DNA from: Eudorina sp. 2006-703-Eu-15
Lineage: Eukaryota; Chlorophyta; Chlorophyceae; Chlamydomonadales; Volvocaceae
Assembly (NCBI GenBank): GCA_003117195.1
Contig: BDSI01000019.1
Span: 930,001-994,000, forward strand
Length of the DNA stretch: 64,000 nt
Direction of reading: 5' to 3'
Position numbers and translations under genes: made by a program
Part shown: positions 32,268 through 49,300 of the stretch, one piece after another
How positions within the stretch are numbered: position 1 is the first letter of the stretch
How the letters are laid out: every line of letters starts with the position of its first letter
The notes under the pieces: generated by a model
Database searches by the model: none
Seen by the model: the letters and a program-made list of their open reading frames with translations, nothing else
What the model was told of the DNA's origin: nothing

Positions 32268-32722
32268 AACAGCGCGTGCGCTTCTGCTTCCGCGGCAAAA
32301 CACTGGCAATCGCAGGCACGCACGCGCTCTATAAAAACACCTCGCAGAGCAGTGGCGGCGTTGGATCCCATGACAAAGCTGTTGCCTTCGCTCAGGAGGA
32401 GAACGTCTCTCGGGCCAGGGGGTCAGGGGGCACGCACGCCGCAAGAGGGCTGCTGCTGATTCTGCCGTCGTGAGTGATAACAGCGGGGAGGACGCCGCCG
32501 ACGGGAGGACGCCGCCGACGGGGAGGACGCAGACACCGATGATGGGCTTGTGGTGCCGGGCTGGGTTCGGTCGTCATGCATGGCTGACTCAAGCCAGGGT
32601 AAATTGCCGGAACAGCTATGGAAACAAAGGGGCTTTACATCTGCCACGCTCAGGGAGCTTTGCCGCAACAGCCTCCACACATGTGGGGCTTGGGCCTGGG
32701 AACTTTCTCCGGGGTTCGGCTA

Positions 32723-32796
32723 GGTTCGACTGCAGTCCTGCCACGCCAACACCAGGGTTGACCCTGGTGTTGATGTGACAGGACTGCAGTCGAACC
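32723..32796. repeat. 74-bp near-perfect hairpin, unit 2
   Basis: Same double-stem inverted repeat as at 22658-22731 without a base change. Confidence 0.95.
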
Positions 32797-33060
32797 CCTT
32801 CATGGTTCATGCATGTGCAGCAGCTCCGGGCGTTTGGAACTTCCCGTTCGTGTGGCGTGTGTTAGTGTCCGCAGAACGTCGCTTGCATTAAAATTCAGTT
32901 GTAAACGCAGAGATTCACGCCAAACGTTATTCGTAGTTTCCACCCATGAACTATGAAGGTGTGGACTTCTGACATATGGTAGTTGTGGCCCGTTGGCATC
33001 GAGACCTCAAATTCCTGCGACCTGAAACGGTCACGGCGTCCGTTTGAAACAAACCCAAGG

Positions 33061-33586
33061 ATGGCCACCAGTCCGCTCCTGGATCGCGCCAAAGCACTGC
33101 GCGCGCGCTTGTTCAAGGTGTGCGAGGTAGGTCAGCTCGGCGACCTGGCGACGAAGCAGGGTCGTCGGCGACGCCTCCTGGGGGCCTGCCAACGGGGGCC
33201 AGGAGCTGCGACTCGCGAACTGCGCGCAGAGTTGCACTTGGCATAAACCGCGGGAACTCCAAAACTCCAAAAATGAGTAAGTGGTACGAGGACTAGGTCC
33301 TCGGCACCCTCTAGACGGGCACGGAGGACCGGATCACGACGCTGGCTGCGACTTGCTGGCGCTGCACACGCACATCCCGCAGCTCGCCCCACCACCCCCC
33401 AACCCCGCGTCATCGGCCCAAGCGCCGCAGCCTCCTACGCCTCACCGCCGGCTTCTGAACAGCCGCAGGCGCTTATGTCCGCCGGCGCCCAAGTGCCGGC
33501 CCAGGTCCCGGAGCCTCAAGCCGCTCCCGCCCGGGCTGCGGCCCCGCCACCCTCCACGCCGGCCTCCGTTCCCGTTCATGTAAGTG
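33061..33586 (+). pseudogene. coil/Pro-rich gene of module B, unit 2 (disrupted)
   Basis: Copy of the reading frame at 22996 with the same inverted internal segment. One extra C in the CCCCCC run near 33393 changes the downstream frame relative to unit 1. Confidence 0.45.
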
Positions 33587-33961
33587 CGATTGATTATGAG
33601 GTGTCTAACACACTGCCCGAGGGGACTGAGGATCCCCTTGTCGCACAACGCCACCCATTGCACCGCGGCCAGTCCCATGTGCTTGCGCGAGCCTCTTGCT
33701 TAAAAGCGGCGTTCCCAGCCAAGCCCTCCCCAAACCCGAAGTTTGGTTTGAACACTCCTTGACGTACTTGCGCGACATGGGCACCGACCCGGTCAATGGG
33801 ATGGGCTGCTGTATCAACGGCGAATGCGCCACGTGGCAGGACGACCTTACTCGGTACCCAACTCGGGAGCACAGGAAGCTCCACGGTACCCAAGCAGCCG
33901 TGACGATCCCTTAACCGCGTGTCAACCTTGTCGTACATGTCAACCCCATGGGTCCGTGCAG

Positions 33962-36454
<2,493 letters not shown>

Positions 36455-38997
36455 GCGGGCGCTGCACTGTGACGCCACAGCTTCGACACATGGGACGTCT
36501 GCTGCCTCATGACTGCGGGTCATGAGAAGCAGTGTAGACAGCGCCACCAGCTGACGGCAGCTTCTGCCGGGTAAGCAGCAGCAGAGAGAAGGGATGGTGG
36601 TGTCAAAAGAGCTGCTGCACTGGCACGAGTTGCAAGCAGGAAGGCGTGTGGGGGCCTTTTTGATGCGCGGGGCCGACCGTTGTCGGGCCAGCAGCGCGCG
36701 CCTGAGTCGGGAGACAGGGTGAGGCTGAGGTGGGCAGGGGCTTGGCGACGTAGGACCGGTGGCGGGCGCCTCGAGAGCGGAGAGACGGTGCCCATGGAGG
36801 CACGGCGCGCGACACAGAGGTGTAGAGGAGGACATGTTCGTGAAATGGAGGGCGTTGGAGGTGGTCATCACGGTCCGCTACCAGGACCGATTCTCCGCAG
36901 GTGCCTGCAGGTGCTTATCATTTCGTGCTCAACTCAAGAATTCGTAAATTTCGTTGCGCGGTGCCTCTCTGGTGACACGGATGTTAACTTAATGTCGTCG
37001 ACATCCGGCGGAGAAGTGCAGTTTTGACCACCGAGTGCGCCGCCCCCGCTTGAAGGGTTGCAAGGCGGCGCTGGGGCCGCGGGGCAGAGGCTGTACCGCT
37101 GTGACGCCGCCCCTGCCGCGGGGGTGACACGGTACAGCGCATGCGCCCAGTCCTCTGGAGAACCTTCGTTGCGGACGTGGAGTGGAGGGCTCGGTTTGAA
37201 GAGCGCTTGCGTGTGAGGGGTGGGTGCCGCAGGTGTTGTCGGAGGTGAATGGTGGGCATGTCGCAGTTCTCGTCATGCAAATCGCACTAAAACACGATGC
37301 CAAGTCGTGCACGGCTGTGTGCATGCTATGCATGCCGGCGTGCTCAGTCCCGCCGGTTCACCCACTCCGGCACGCCTGCTGCGCTGTGTCAGGGGCCCCC
37401 TGTGATGATGATACGTAGAAAGGGATTTCGTGGGCCGAGGCTGGGCCACGGTGGACGGCCAGGGGACGCGAGGCCGTGAGCAGTACAGCTGACACAAAGC
37501 GAATCCTCCCTTCTTCATTACATCTTTACATGGGGCTTGAACATCTACAACCCTTCGGGCCCGCCTATATAATGTGTGTACAACACCAGTCACCAGGGGC
37601 CACCATTCCCCCCGGTAGTGCAGGATAGGCTGCAGTCCACTTGCATTTTCCAATGCATGCCAAGTAGCCAAAGCCACGATTCAGTACTGCCCCGCAGTGT
37701 CTATCTTGCCGCGTGCCAAAGCATCAACATTCTGTGATCTGCTGTGGTTCGACAGGCAGTGTTAACCCCGAACCCCAATTACACCACCCCGATCACACGT
37801 ACCCTCAATCGTGTAGCGTCTGCACGGAACCCTAAGCCTCGACCGCAACCAACCGCCTAGCCTCGCCCTAGCTTAGGAGGTGAACAAGAAAAGGGGGTAA
37901 CGGAACACGCCGCCGAGACCGCACGCCAGCTGAGCGCTCTATTTCAGCGCTACTAACCTTTCTCGCTCTGCTGGCACGTGCGCGGCAACCTACGCTCTGC
38001 CGCCTAAGGCTCTCAACTACTGCCTAGCCTGCGGCACAGCACACCCCCCAAGCGAGGCAAGAACAACGCTCCTCCGAAGGTGCGCAGGAGAAGCCACGGA
38101 AGGCCAAAACCCACCCACAGACAACGCACCGACAACCCCACCGGCCGGCCAACAGACACGTGCGCCACCTCTGATTCCCTCGAGCGAGATCGGACCCGGG
38201 CTGGCGTAGAGGGAGGCAAAAGGGAACCAGAGTCAAGGCAAAACCTCCCCCGCACCGGGACCGGCCTAACCTAAGGCGCACAAACCCCAAGGACAGACAC
38301 CTATCGCACGGTCCAAAACCGCACACGCGACGCGAAGAACGAGGGGGGGCGGGCGGGAGACAAACAACTCGCGGCAGGCCGCTGTCTATGTTGCTAGGCG
38401 GCGCCCGATCAACGGCCCGTTACTGTACCAGAAGTCTATTTTATACGTCTGCGAAGACGGAAAACAATGTCTAACAAGGAGCGACGGCCCAACAAACTGC
38501 GAGGCTCACCCGCACGGCCGGGTGCCGTACCTAACTAGCCACCCGACAGGAGAACCAGCCAACCGAAATCACCGCCTTTCCCAAGCAAGTCTGTCTCACC
38601 TTGCGCCACAAACCGCATTTTGGGCAAGGCCTAAAATAACAAATTGTTGGTCGCTCTGGCCCTGCGTCAGAAAAGTCCTTACCCAGCAGTGCCGACCTGT
38701 CCACACCTCAATCGAGGAGCGCTTCAATAGTCATGCCCCGGTCGGCGTCAGACCCAGCGAGACATGTCACTGTACAAAACACACTGCAGACCTTGCTCCG
38801 AAATTGGTTCTGTCAGTCCAAAACCCTACAGCAAGCGTAATAAATGCTGAGGACTGCCTCACACGGCCCCGCCGCGCAGCTAGCCACATTAGCACAGAAG
38901 AACCAACATGTTGATTTGCCCTCTCATGCCTTAACGGTGGATAGATGGCTGCTGCTGGCAACGGTGGATAGATGGCTGCTGCTGGCGCCTGGCGCTT

Positions 38998-39433
38998 TCA
39001 CCACCTCACACCCATGTAGTGCGCCAGCGCCCGGCGGCGGTCTGGCAAGGTGGCGCCCGCAAACTCCTCTCCGAAGTGCTCAGCCAGCACCGTGATGTTC
39101 GGTCCAGTTATCGTTGTCAGAGCATTCTTGGTGCGCGGGAACACGGCCCGTGGCGGGGCACCCAGAGCCGCGGAGGTACCTCCGGCCCCTCCGCCGGCTT
39201 CTCCCGGACGACGGTCAGGTATGGCTCCCTGCCATCAGCCAGGCTGTTCTGCAACCTTGCGTATTGGTTGCGTTGTATACCGACATCTGTGTGGACATTT
39301 GCTCGATGGCGGCCTGCATGGGCTGGACGGCCGCCTGTACAGCGGGCTGGTGGGCTGGACGTCGGCCTGGATGGCTGCCCGTACAGCGGGCGGGACGTCA
39401 GCCTGGATGACCGCCCGTACATCACACGACTGT
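38998..39433 (-). pseudogene. decayed coil-gene exon of module A, unit 3
   Basis: Copy of the element at 18865, with the same frame breaks as in unit 1. Confidence 0.7.
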
Positions 39434-40559
39434 CGAGAGGGTGCAGCGAAGGGTGCCTCAGGGGTGGTGGTAGCTGGGTAATGGGGTGCCTGTGTGGGCA
39501 ACCTTCCCTGTGCTTGGTTCTGGGGATCCTTTGCTGCGCCTATCCTTTGGTGATGTCGCCACGCTGTCGGTGTCTGTCTTGGTGGGGTCATGGCCTCGTG
39601 TATTTTTCGTTTGCGGCGTTGAGGTGTATTGCCACCTTGTTGGTGGGGCCTGCTGGGGCGTGCCCTGGTATACACCATCGATCCTGTTGGGGTCCGCTGT
39701 AACATTCATTCTTCATTCATGCTGGGCTGCAGGGAGTCGGCAGTTTCCGACGCATGCCAAGTCCTCAAGGTATCATTGAGTACTGCACCGCAGCAGCCAA
39801 CCCATTAGCAGTATTGCTTGTCGCTCTCCTATGTCACTTGTGCCTAACAAGCGCAGACGCTGCTGGTTCCGATCCATTCCCATACAAAGGCATACCGCCA
39901 TTGAAACTGCGGTCTAGAAACAACTCGGGTCATCAGTGATGACGCTGATGCAGCGGACTTACGGTGGGAAGGCACCACGAAGATAGGATCCGCTGGCTGC
40001 AACGAGGTAGGCACAACACCGCAGCTGACCACGATGATTATAAATGCACTAAATGTGCACATGAGAGGGGCAGGAGGCAATGAAGCTGAGTCGACCTTAC
40101 ATTTCTCTTCTGGTAGGCAAGGTCCATAACCTAACGAAAGGGATCCGCTTGTTGCTGGTCGGCCATTGCAGAAGAGCAAGCAATTGAGACAGGGCAAAAA
40201 CCAAAAGCCCCAAAACAACAAGTACGACCAACCGTCAGGCCAGAGACAAAAGTATGAGCCCAGGTTTGCTTCTCAAACCCGGGTACCACCCATTGTAAGT
40301 TGTTTCTGTCCATGCACAACAAAAGTCTCTAAAGTGTGCCTGAGCATGTACACGTGTATCAGCAAAACAACCCGAAGACGACCGACAACAATTCTGAGGA
40401 CGGTCAAACATCTCCGTCGTGCAGCCAGCCGCATTTGCACACATCGTGTGCGTAACATGCTCGCTTGCTCAGCCTTCAAAGCTCAGCCCTCAATCAGAAT
40501 TACAGGCCTGCTCAAAGACGCGTGCAGACTGTGCATGGAGGGGCTGCTGCTGACGTTTT

Positions 40560-41494
40560 TTAAAACTTCGCACCGATGAAGCGCGCCACCGCCATGCGGC
40601 CCTGCAACACATTGGCGCCGCTAGCGAAATCCTCGCCGTAGTGCTTCTCCAGCTCCGTGATGTTGTCGTGAGTCAACATCGTCAGCTCGCCCTTCGTCTT
40701 TGGGAAGACGTCCGGCGGCTCTGCACCCAGTGCAGGTCCACCCGCGGCCTGCTTCTCGCGGACGAGGGGCAGGTACTCGTCGGTAGTGCCGGCCAGGCCG
40801 TTCTGCATCCGCGCGATCTGGTTGCGGTTGCTGACGGACATCTGCTGCGACAGCTGGGACACCTGCTGCGACAGCTGGTCGATGCCGGTCTTATACGCCG
40901 CCGTCAGCGCCGCCGTCAGCGCCGCCGTCAGCTCCGCCGTCAGCTCCGTCTTCAGCTCCGTCTTCATCGCGGCCAGATCCTCCCGGGTTATCGGTGCCGC
41001 GCCACCTGAGGCAAAAGTGCACAAACGTTTGCATAAGTTAGCATGGCATTGAAGGGCGGCGCTGCTAGCTTGCGACCTCGTTATGTCCTCGCAAATCTCT
41101 CGTGCTTTGGTGCTCTTCAGTCAGCGCCCGCATGCAACAGCTCCGAGCGGTGCTAGACGCTATACCAGTTGCCACAAGCAAACGTACCACAGGACACCAC
41201 TCGATGCTGGTTACGCTCCAGCTCCGCGATTACGGCGTTAGGAACGAGGTCGGGGCTCACGGCTGCAATTCGGCAACGTCCAATAATTGCTACGTACAAA
41301 CACAGACCAGCAATCACGGCATGCATAAAAACCCACGCACCGTGTAAGTCTTTTGCCTTGCGATTAGCCAACGAGATTTCCGCAATCGCGTCGTCTGTAA
41401 TGTGCTCAGCTTTCTCCACGCCCCGGTGCTCAATCAAAGGCGAGTCGCCAGGCTTCAGTTGGAAAGAATCAACGAATTTTTGAGCCGCAGCCAT
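40560..41494 (-). CDS. three-exon coiled-coil protein of unknown function, unit 3 copy (intact)
   Basis: Exons 41341-41494, 41188-41262 and 40560-41005 give the same 224-residue product as the unit 1 copy. This includes the periodic TAALTAALTAA helix and the QLSQQ repeats. Splice sites and frame are intact. Confidence 0.78.
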
Positions 41495-42134
41495 CTGGGG
41501 CTGTCAAGATTGGGAGGGTAAAGTCTTAAGGCCGCAGAGCAAGCAGCAAGAGGCAGGGTGCTTTTGGCGCCAAAGGGGCCCAACAGTTCCTAGCCGAATT
41601 ATGTAACCCGCATAACCTGCCCTTCCCGTCGGCGTATGTAATTTGGTTTGGCTTGCGAGAACGTATATCTTATGACGACCAGTCCGCGAGTCCGGCACGG
41701 CAAGGTGACGTCAAGATGACAGCCTGAAAAGTTGCTCGTTCAAATACGATTGTGCCTTAGGGGCCGTTTACATATGCCGAAAACTCCTTCGTATGTATTT
41801 GCCCGAAAATCACTTTTAAACTGGTGTTTACATATCGTACCAAAATCAGTTAAAACCTGAAAACAATTTATGTAAGTTGTCACCACGGCCGTCATGGCAA
41901 CTTGCAAAAAGTCCTCTGACACAAATTCTTTATGCTGTTAATCTGAAAAGATACGATTCGTAGGCCCAAGCCAACCCCAAACTATGCATAAAAGCGACAC
42001 ATTCCACTTGAACTTCAGTTGATAGATCAGGATTTGCTGTGGCAATAGGCGCTTTCCGCTGCCAAAAGGAACGACAACAAAGGATACCAGAACTAGGGCC
42101 TCTTCCCGAACTGGTAAGCCGTTGTTCCGCCCAG

Positions 42135-42337
42135 CCCTCTAGGATCCTGCCCAACTTCCCCGGCCACCCCGCCGTGCTGCGGACCGTCCTCGCGCCGCTC
42201 GTCGCCTTTGAGGCGCTGGGCCAGGGGCACAACGGGGGGGACGGTGGGGGGACGGCGGCAGCTTTAAGTGGCTGCTGGTGGGTGACGCGGACACGGTGTT
42301 TGTGCCGCACGCCGTGCTGCAGCTGCTCAACGGCTGA
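42135..42337 (+). pseudogene. GT31/fringe-like fragment, unit 3 (frameshifted)
   Basis: Same as the unit 1 fragment, with the long G runs that separate the HPAVLRTVLAPL and WLLVGDADTVF blocks into different frames. Confidence 0.55.
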
Positions 42338-42421
42338 AACAGCGCGTGCGCTTCTGCTTCCGCGGCAAAACACTGGCAATCGCAGGCACGCACGCGCTCT
42401 ATAAAAACACCTCGCAGAGCA

Positions 42422-42793
42422 GTGGCGGCGTTGGATCCCATGACAAAGCTGTTGCCTTCGCTCAGGAGGAGAACGTCTCTCGGGCCAGGGGTCAGGGGGC
42501 ACGCACGCCGCAAGAGGGCTGCTGCTGATTCTGCCGTCGTGAGTGATAACAGCGGGGAGGACGCCGCCGACGGGGAGGACGCCGCCGACGGGGAGGACGC
42601 AGACACCGATGATGGGCTTGTGGTGCCGGGCTGGGTTCGGTCGTCATGCATGGCTGACTCAAGCCAGGGTAAATTGCCGGAACAGCTATGGAAACAAAGG
42701 GGCTTTACATCTGCCACGCTCAGGGAGCTTTGCCGCAACAGCCTCCACACATGTGGGGCTTGGGCCTGGGAACTTTCTCCGGGGTTCGGCTAG
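42422..42793 (+). CDS. possible acidic-repeat exon, best preserved in unit 3
   Basis: One frame encodes a basic stretch, then three EDAADG-like repeats ending DADTDDGLVVPGW. The repeats come from a short gaggacgccgccgacgg tandem motif. Units 1 and 2 differ by one G in these motifs and lose the frame. No domain is recognised. It may be an exon of an unidentified gene inside the unit. Confidence 0.3.
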   Translation: MAALDPMTKLLPSLRRRTSLGPGVRGHARRKRAAADSAVVSDNSGEDAADGEDAADGEDADTDDGLVVPGWVRSSCMADSSQGKLPEQLWKQRGFTSATLRELCRNSLHTCGAWAWELSPGFG

Positions 42794-42866
42794 GTTCGAC
42801 TGCAGTCCTGCCACGCCAACACCAGGGTTGACCCTGGTGTTGATGTGACAGGACTGCAGTCGAACC
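42793..42866. repeat. 74-bp near-perfect hairpin, unit 3
   Basis: Same double-stem inverted repeat as in units 1 and 2. Confidence 0.95.
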
Positions 42867-43130
42867 CCTTCATGGTTCATGCATGTGCAGCAGCTCCGGG
42901 CGTTTGGAACTTCCCGTTCGTGTGGCGTGTGTTAGTGTCCGCAGAACGTCGCTTGCATTAAAATTCAGTTGTAAACGCAGAGATTCACGCCAAACGTTAT
43001 TCGTAGTTTCCACCCATGAACTATGAAGGTGTGGACTTCTGACATATGGTAGTTGTGGCCCGTTGGCATCGAGACCTCAAATTCCTGCGACCTGAAACGG
43101 TCACGGCGTCCGTTTGAAACAAACCCAAGG

Positions 43131-43656
43131 ATGGCCACCAGTCCGCTCCTGGATCGCGCCAAAGCACTGCGCGCGCGCTTGTTCAAGGTGTGCGAGGTAG
43201 GTCAGCTCGGCGACCTGGCGACGAAGCAGGGTCGTCGGCGACGCCTCCTGGGGGCCTGCCAACGGGGGCCAGGAGCTGCGACTCGCGAACTGCGCGCAGA
43301 GTTGCACTTGGCATAAACCGCGGGAACTCCAAAACTCCAAAAATGAGTAAGTGGTACGAGGACTAGGTCCTCGGCACCCTCTAGACGGGCACGGAGGACC
43401 GGATCACGACGCTGGCTGCGACTTGCTGGCGCTGCACACGCACATCCCGCAGCTCGCCCCACCACCCCCCAACCCCGCGTCATCGGCCCAAGCGCCGCAG
43501 CCTCCTACGCCTCACCGCCGGCTTCTGAACAGCCGCAGGCGCTTATGTCCGCCGGCGCCCAAGTGCCGGCCCAGGTCCCGGAGCCTCAAGCCGCTCCCGC
43601 CCGGGCTGCGGCCCCGCCACCCTCCACGCCGGCCTCCGTTCCCGTTCATGTAAGTG
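43131..43656 (+). pseudogene. coil/Pro-rich gene of module B, unit 3 (disrupted)
   Basis: Copy of the frame at 22996 with the inverted internal segment retained. Confidence 0.45.
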
Positions 43657-43821
43657 CGATTGATTATGAGGTGTCTAACACACTGCCCGAGGGGACTGAG
43701 GATCCCCTTGTCGCACAACGCCACCCATTGCACCGCGGCCAGTCCCATGTGCTTGCGCGAGCCTCTTGCTTAAAAGCGGCGTTCCCAGCCAAGCCCTCCC
43801 CAAACCCGAAGTTTGGTTTGA

Positions 43822-45235
<1,414 letters not shown>

Positions 45236-46321
45236 AGGGATGACGGCCATGACGCCGCTGAGGGGGCTGTTGGGGCCGCGCACCAGCGCTGGGGCGGAAA
45301 GCACCTCTCGCGGAGCGCGTCGGTGGTCCCCAACCCGCAGGGACCTAGGTAGGGTGGCACGTGCGTGGCTCCTTGGCGCCGTGGCGACTGCGCAGAGGTC
45401 CTCGTTATTAGGGATTTCCGCCGACTTGATGCCGAGGGACCTGGAACCTGGCGTTTGGATCTGGATCCTGCGGCTCCCTGGGATTGTCGTACCATTATGT
45501 AATAATGGTGGCGGTGCTGCCCATGCCTCGGCCTTGCAGCTCAACTGGTCGGGGACCACTTTAGTGAGGGTGACAGCGGGGGTATGGCTAGCAAGTAGCC
45601 CGCCCGACCCAAACAGATACCATTCTACATTCATAAAAGCCAGCAAATGAGATTCTGTGCGCCACGTGTACATGGGGCTCCTGAAGGGAATTCTTCGCGC
45701 GGGCAAGGTGTCCCGATCCTGCCCAGGCAGCGGTACGGCATGCAGTGCCTGCCATGCTGCTCCCCAGCTCTCAAGGTCGGGGGCAGACAGCCCGATGGGG
45801 ATCTGCCGCCGGGAAACGAGCGCAGGCGGAGACGCTTTGGAGCAGTGGTGGCCTCGCACTTGGTGCCGTACAAGACGTGGGCGCACGCGGGTGTTGCAGT
45901 TCGTGTCCTGTAGTGTTGTTACTTTGTAATCTTCATTTCTGAGGAAACACACCATGCAGGCTCCTCTGCCCTGCTCTGCCCTTGACAAGCACGGGCCAGC
46001 TTATTCATGCCCGGTCGATTCGTCCGGTGTTGGGAGATGGACTGGATGGACGCTTCAGTCCCGCCTGCTGACGTTGCTTCCACAAGACACGTGGCCTACA
46101 ACTTGTGTTACACTCTCCAAATGGACGAAATCTGGATGCGCAAGATTGGGGCGTTGCAACCGGCAAGGGAGAAAGGGCGACAGGGACGGCGGCAGGGTAC
46201 GAGAAACGGTTGCTTGTTGGTACGTGACTTATAGGGCTGTCGTTATGTGTTCACAAGTCAGGGGAACGCTACGCTTTCAGTAATTTTCAAGTATTGGATT
46301 TCACGAAATTTGGGGTCGCTA
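45236..46321. other. intergenic before TRM11
   Basis: No gene recognised. A short perfect hairpin (accattat, gta, ataatggt) lies near 45490-45508. The right end should contain the TRM11 promoter. Confidence 0.4.
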
Positions 46322-49300
46322 ATGGGAGTGCGAGTGGTGGCCAATAGCGGGGGCGGCCGCGCAGAGGAGGCCGAAGACGCACCGAGCACCAGCGGCCGGG
46401 AGTACTTGACATATTTTGTTCATCGACTATTGGAATTCAGGCGACCCGAACTTGAAAGCTTGGCGAAGTCCGTCGGCTGCCATGACGACCAGCTGCAATG
46501 GAGGGCGCCGGCCGGCGACGTTGAGTTCTCGCCATTCTGGTACCTCACACTGCCGTCCGAGGAAGCAGCAGTGCAAATAAGCAAGCGGATGCTGTTGACA
46601 AAGGTGCGAATGGTTGGCGAGTCGGTTGCCGGTAACTGCGTTCGGAAGAGTCAACGGTGGCGCACACTCTCGCCTCCCCAAACGGCTGTAAGCAAGAACA
46701 ATCACAACTGGACTGCATCACGAAAGCTTTATGTTGGGGCTTAGGAAGGGCCGCATGAAAGAAACCGTGGACCCCGCGGTTCATTGAAGCCTCCTCGCCA
46801 CGCCACCACACCTTGAAGGCTCCCCATAAGCTGCGGTCAGCAGGGAAGATCCTTCCTCAGCGGCTTGCAGGCCATGTTCGCAATTCGGTCCCCGCCTCTC
46901 TCACACGCAGAGTCTGTTACATGTCTCTCTGTCGCCCGCATCACCTCGCGCAGATGATGGTGGAGGTGTGGGGGGAGGGGGAGACGTTCGAGGAGCTGCG
47001 TGCGTCGATCGATGCCTGCCCCGAGGAGCTCAAGGTGGGCCCTGGGCGGTGGGACGGGCCACACCTGCAGACATACAGCACGTTCCGGCACGTTTTTACA
47101 TCCCCCCCCCCGTCGTCATGTGCGACACACGGAGGCTGTGATCGCCGCCCCTTGCACCCACCACCGGCCGGTGTCGTGGACGTCAGACCGGCGGCTGGCA
47201 CTTGGCGGACCCCGGCCACTTATCCGTATACAGTTCCCCCGGGTCAACTACGACAAGAACAAGCGCTCTCGCTCTGTTTCCCTCAAAATCCTGTATCTGT
47301 TGATCATGAAGGCTCCCCGCCCACTCGCGCATACGCGTCCGGCCCGTCAATCAACCTACTCACCAACCCGATACCTGACCCACCGACCCCCTGACCGGCC
47401 AACCACCCCCGGCACCTCCCCCCCGCCCAGGCGCCCTGGCTGGGCCCCGACCTGACGTTCCGTGTGGTGGTGGAGACATTCGGCAGCTCGCTGTCCATGG
47501 AGCAGCAACTGGACCTCATTGAGCAGCTCGAGTTCGTACCCTTCAAGGTGCGAGGTGACCCAGGAGTGCGGCCGCTGGGGGGCGCAAATGCGAGGGCGGG
47601 CGGGGCCGGGGTGAGCCGAGTGGCAGTGGAGCAAAAGCCACCCTTAGCCCCGAGCACGGTAGCGCGTGGCTCGGCCGGCCAAGGCTGTGTGACACCGTAT
47701 GGCGAAACGGCAGCGCGGGGACGCCTGCGCATGTGGTGGTACGGGGTAGGTACGACATGTCGACAGACTGTGCGGGGGAGCCGCAGTCGCAGTCCGCTGA
47801 GCAGCTCTGTGTACTGTGTTGCATGATCCATATGCCCGCCCCCGCCCGCCATGTCCCACCCCCCTCACCGCGCGCACGGTTCCCGTCTATCCTACACGGC
47901 TAAAACGTTTGCCATTCCTCTCCCCCCGTCCGCTCCCCCGCTGCGCCGTATTCCACCACGTGCCTCTGCCGTACAGGGCACCGTGCGGCTCCGAGACCCC
48001 CAGGCACGGTGGGCCCGGCGGTGCAGCGTGTGTCAGTTGGTGGCGGCGGTGGTCTGGGTCGGCTGTTGGTCGTTGGCGGTTTCGAATGGAACGGGTGACC
48101 GTTTCCTTGTTTGTTGGGGTTGTTGGGGTTCGCTCAGTCGGTCCGAGAATCCGGGGCCCCCGGGCGGCACCGCCCTGCTGCTGTGTTGTCGTCAAACAGC
48201 AACCACTGCCTGTCGCTGAGTTGCCCGAGAATCCTGGCGCCCCACATTCTCACCGTCGCCCGTCGTCGCCACAACGCCGGTCCTCAGCCCCGGCCCCTGG
48301 CCCGCCGCCGGCCGCCCTGCCCCCCCCCGCCGCCTGCAGGTCCGCTTTGCGCTGCTGAGATGCGACTGCGGTGACAGCCGGATGCTCATCGACGAACCGG
48401 TGGGTCTCCAAGGGGGGGGGGCGGGGGGAGGAACCCCTGGGCGTTCCGGGCGGCGTCGGGGCGGTCCCGGGTTTCCGAATGGAAGCCGCCACGTGGGTGA
48501 GGACGTAACGTACCCCCGGCACAGACCCCGACCTTGGCCAGGCCGTGCGGACAAACGGTACCAGCGTGCCGGGAACGGGGCTTTGAAGGACTGCTTGGCT
48601 CGTGCATGCCCCACCGCCACCACGACCTGCCAGCACCAGTTCTTTAGTGTAGGTATACCATGCCGGGCATCGCTGCTATTGGGGGTTTATCCATGCTGGC
48701 TACGTAGCGTGCAGGCCCACGTCAGCGCCGTCGGCCGTCCCACCCCCACTCCGCAACTGCCGGGCCTTTGACCCTTCGCGGACCCCCCCCTTTCAGTGCG
48801 TCAACCAACCTCCTATATCCCCCCATCAGCCTTTCCCCCGCCCCTCACCCTGCACCCCCCTCCCCGCTCCCTCCTCCCCGCCCGTCCTGCGCCTCTCCCC
48901 TCCCCTCCCCGTACCCCCTCCCGGGGGCTCCCCCAGGTGCCGCAGCGGCTGTACTTTGGGCGGCTGGTGGCCTCCTCGGACCGCGGCGTCATCGACGCGT
49001 ACAGCCTCAAGCGGCGGCGCTACCTGGGACCCACCTCCATGGACACCGAGATGGCCTTCGTCATGTGCAACCAGGCCAAGGTGGGGCGGCAGGGGAGGCT
49101 GCCCCAGTGCGCCTGGGGTGGAGGGCCACGCGAGTCGGGCTTCGCTTGGCGCCGAGGAGGGGCCCAGTCCGTTGCAGCCACCTTGACCTTCCCCCGGCCG
49201 CCCTACCCCGTAGCGACTGGGGCGGGGGAGGGGACTGCTGCGGGGCGAGACCAGCGCAGGTCTCGCCCCGCAATCTCTGATCTCTTTTGGGTCATTCCAG

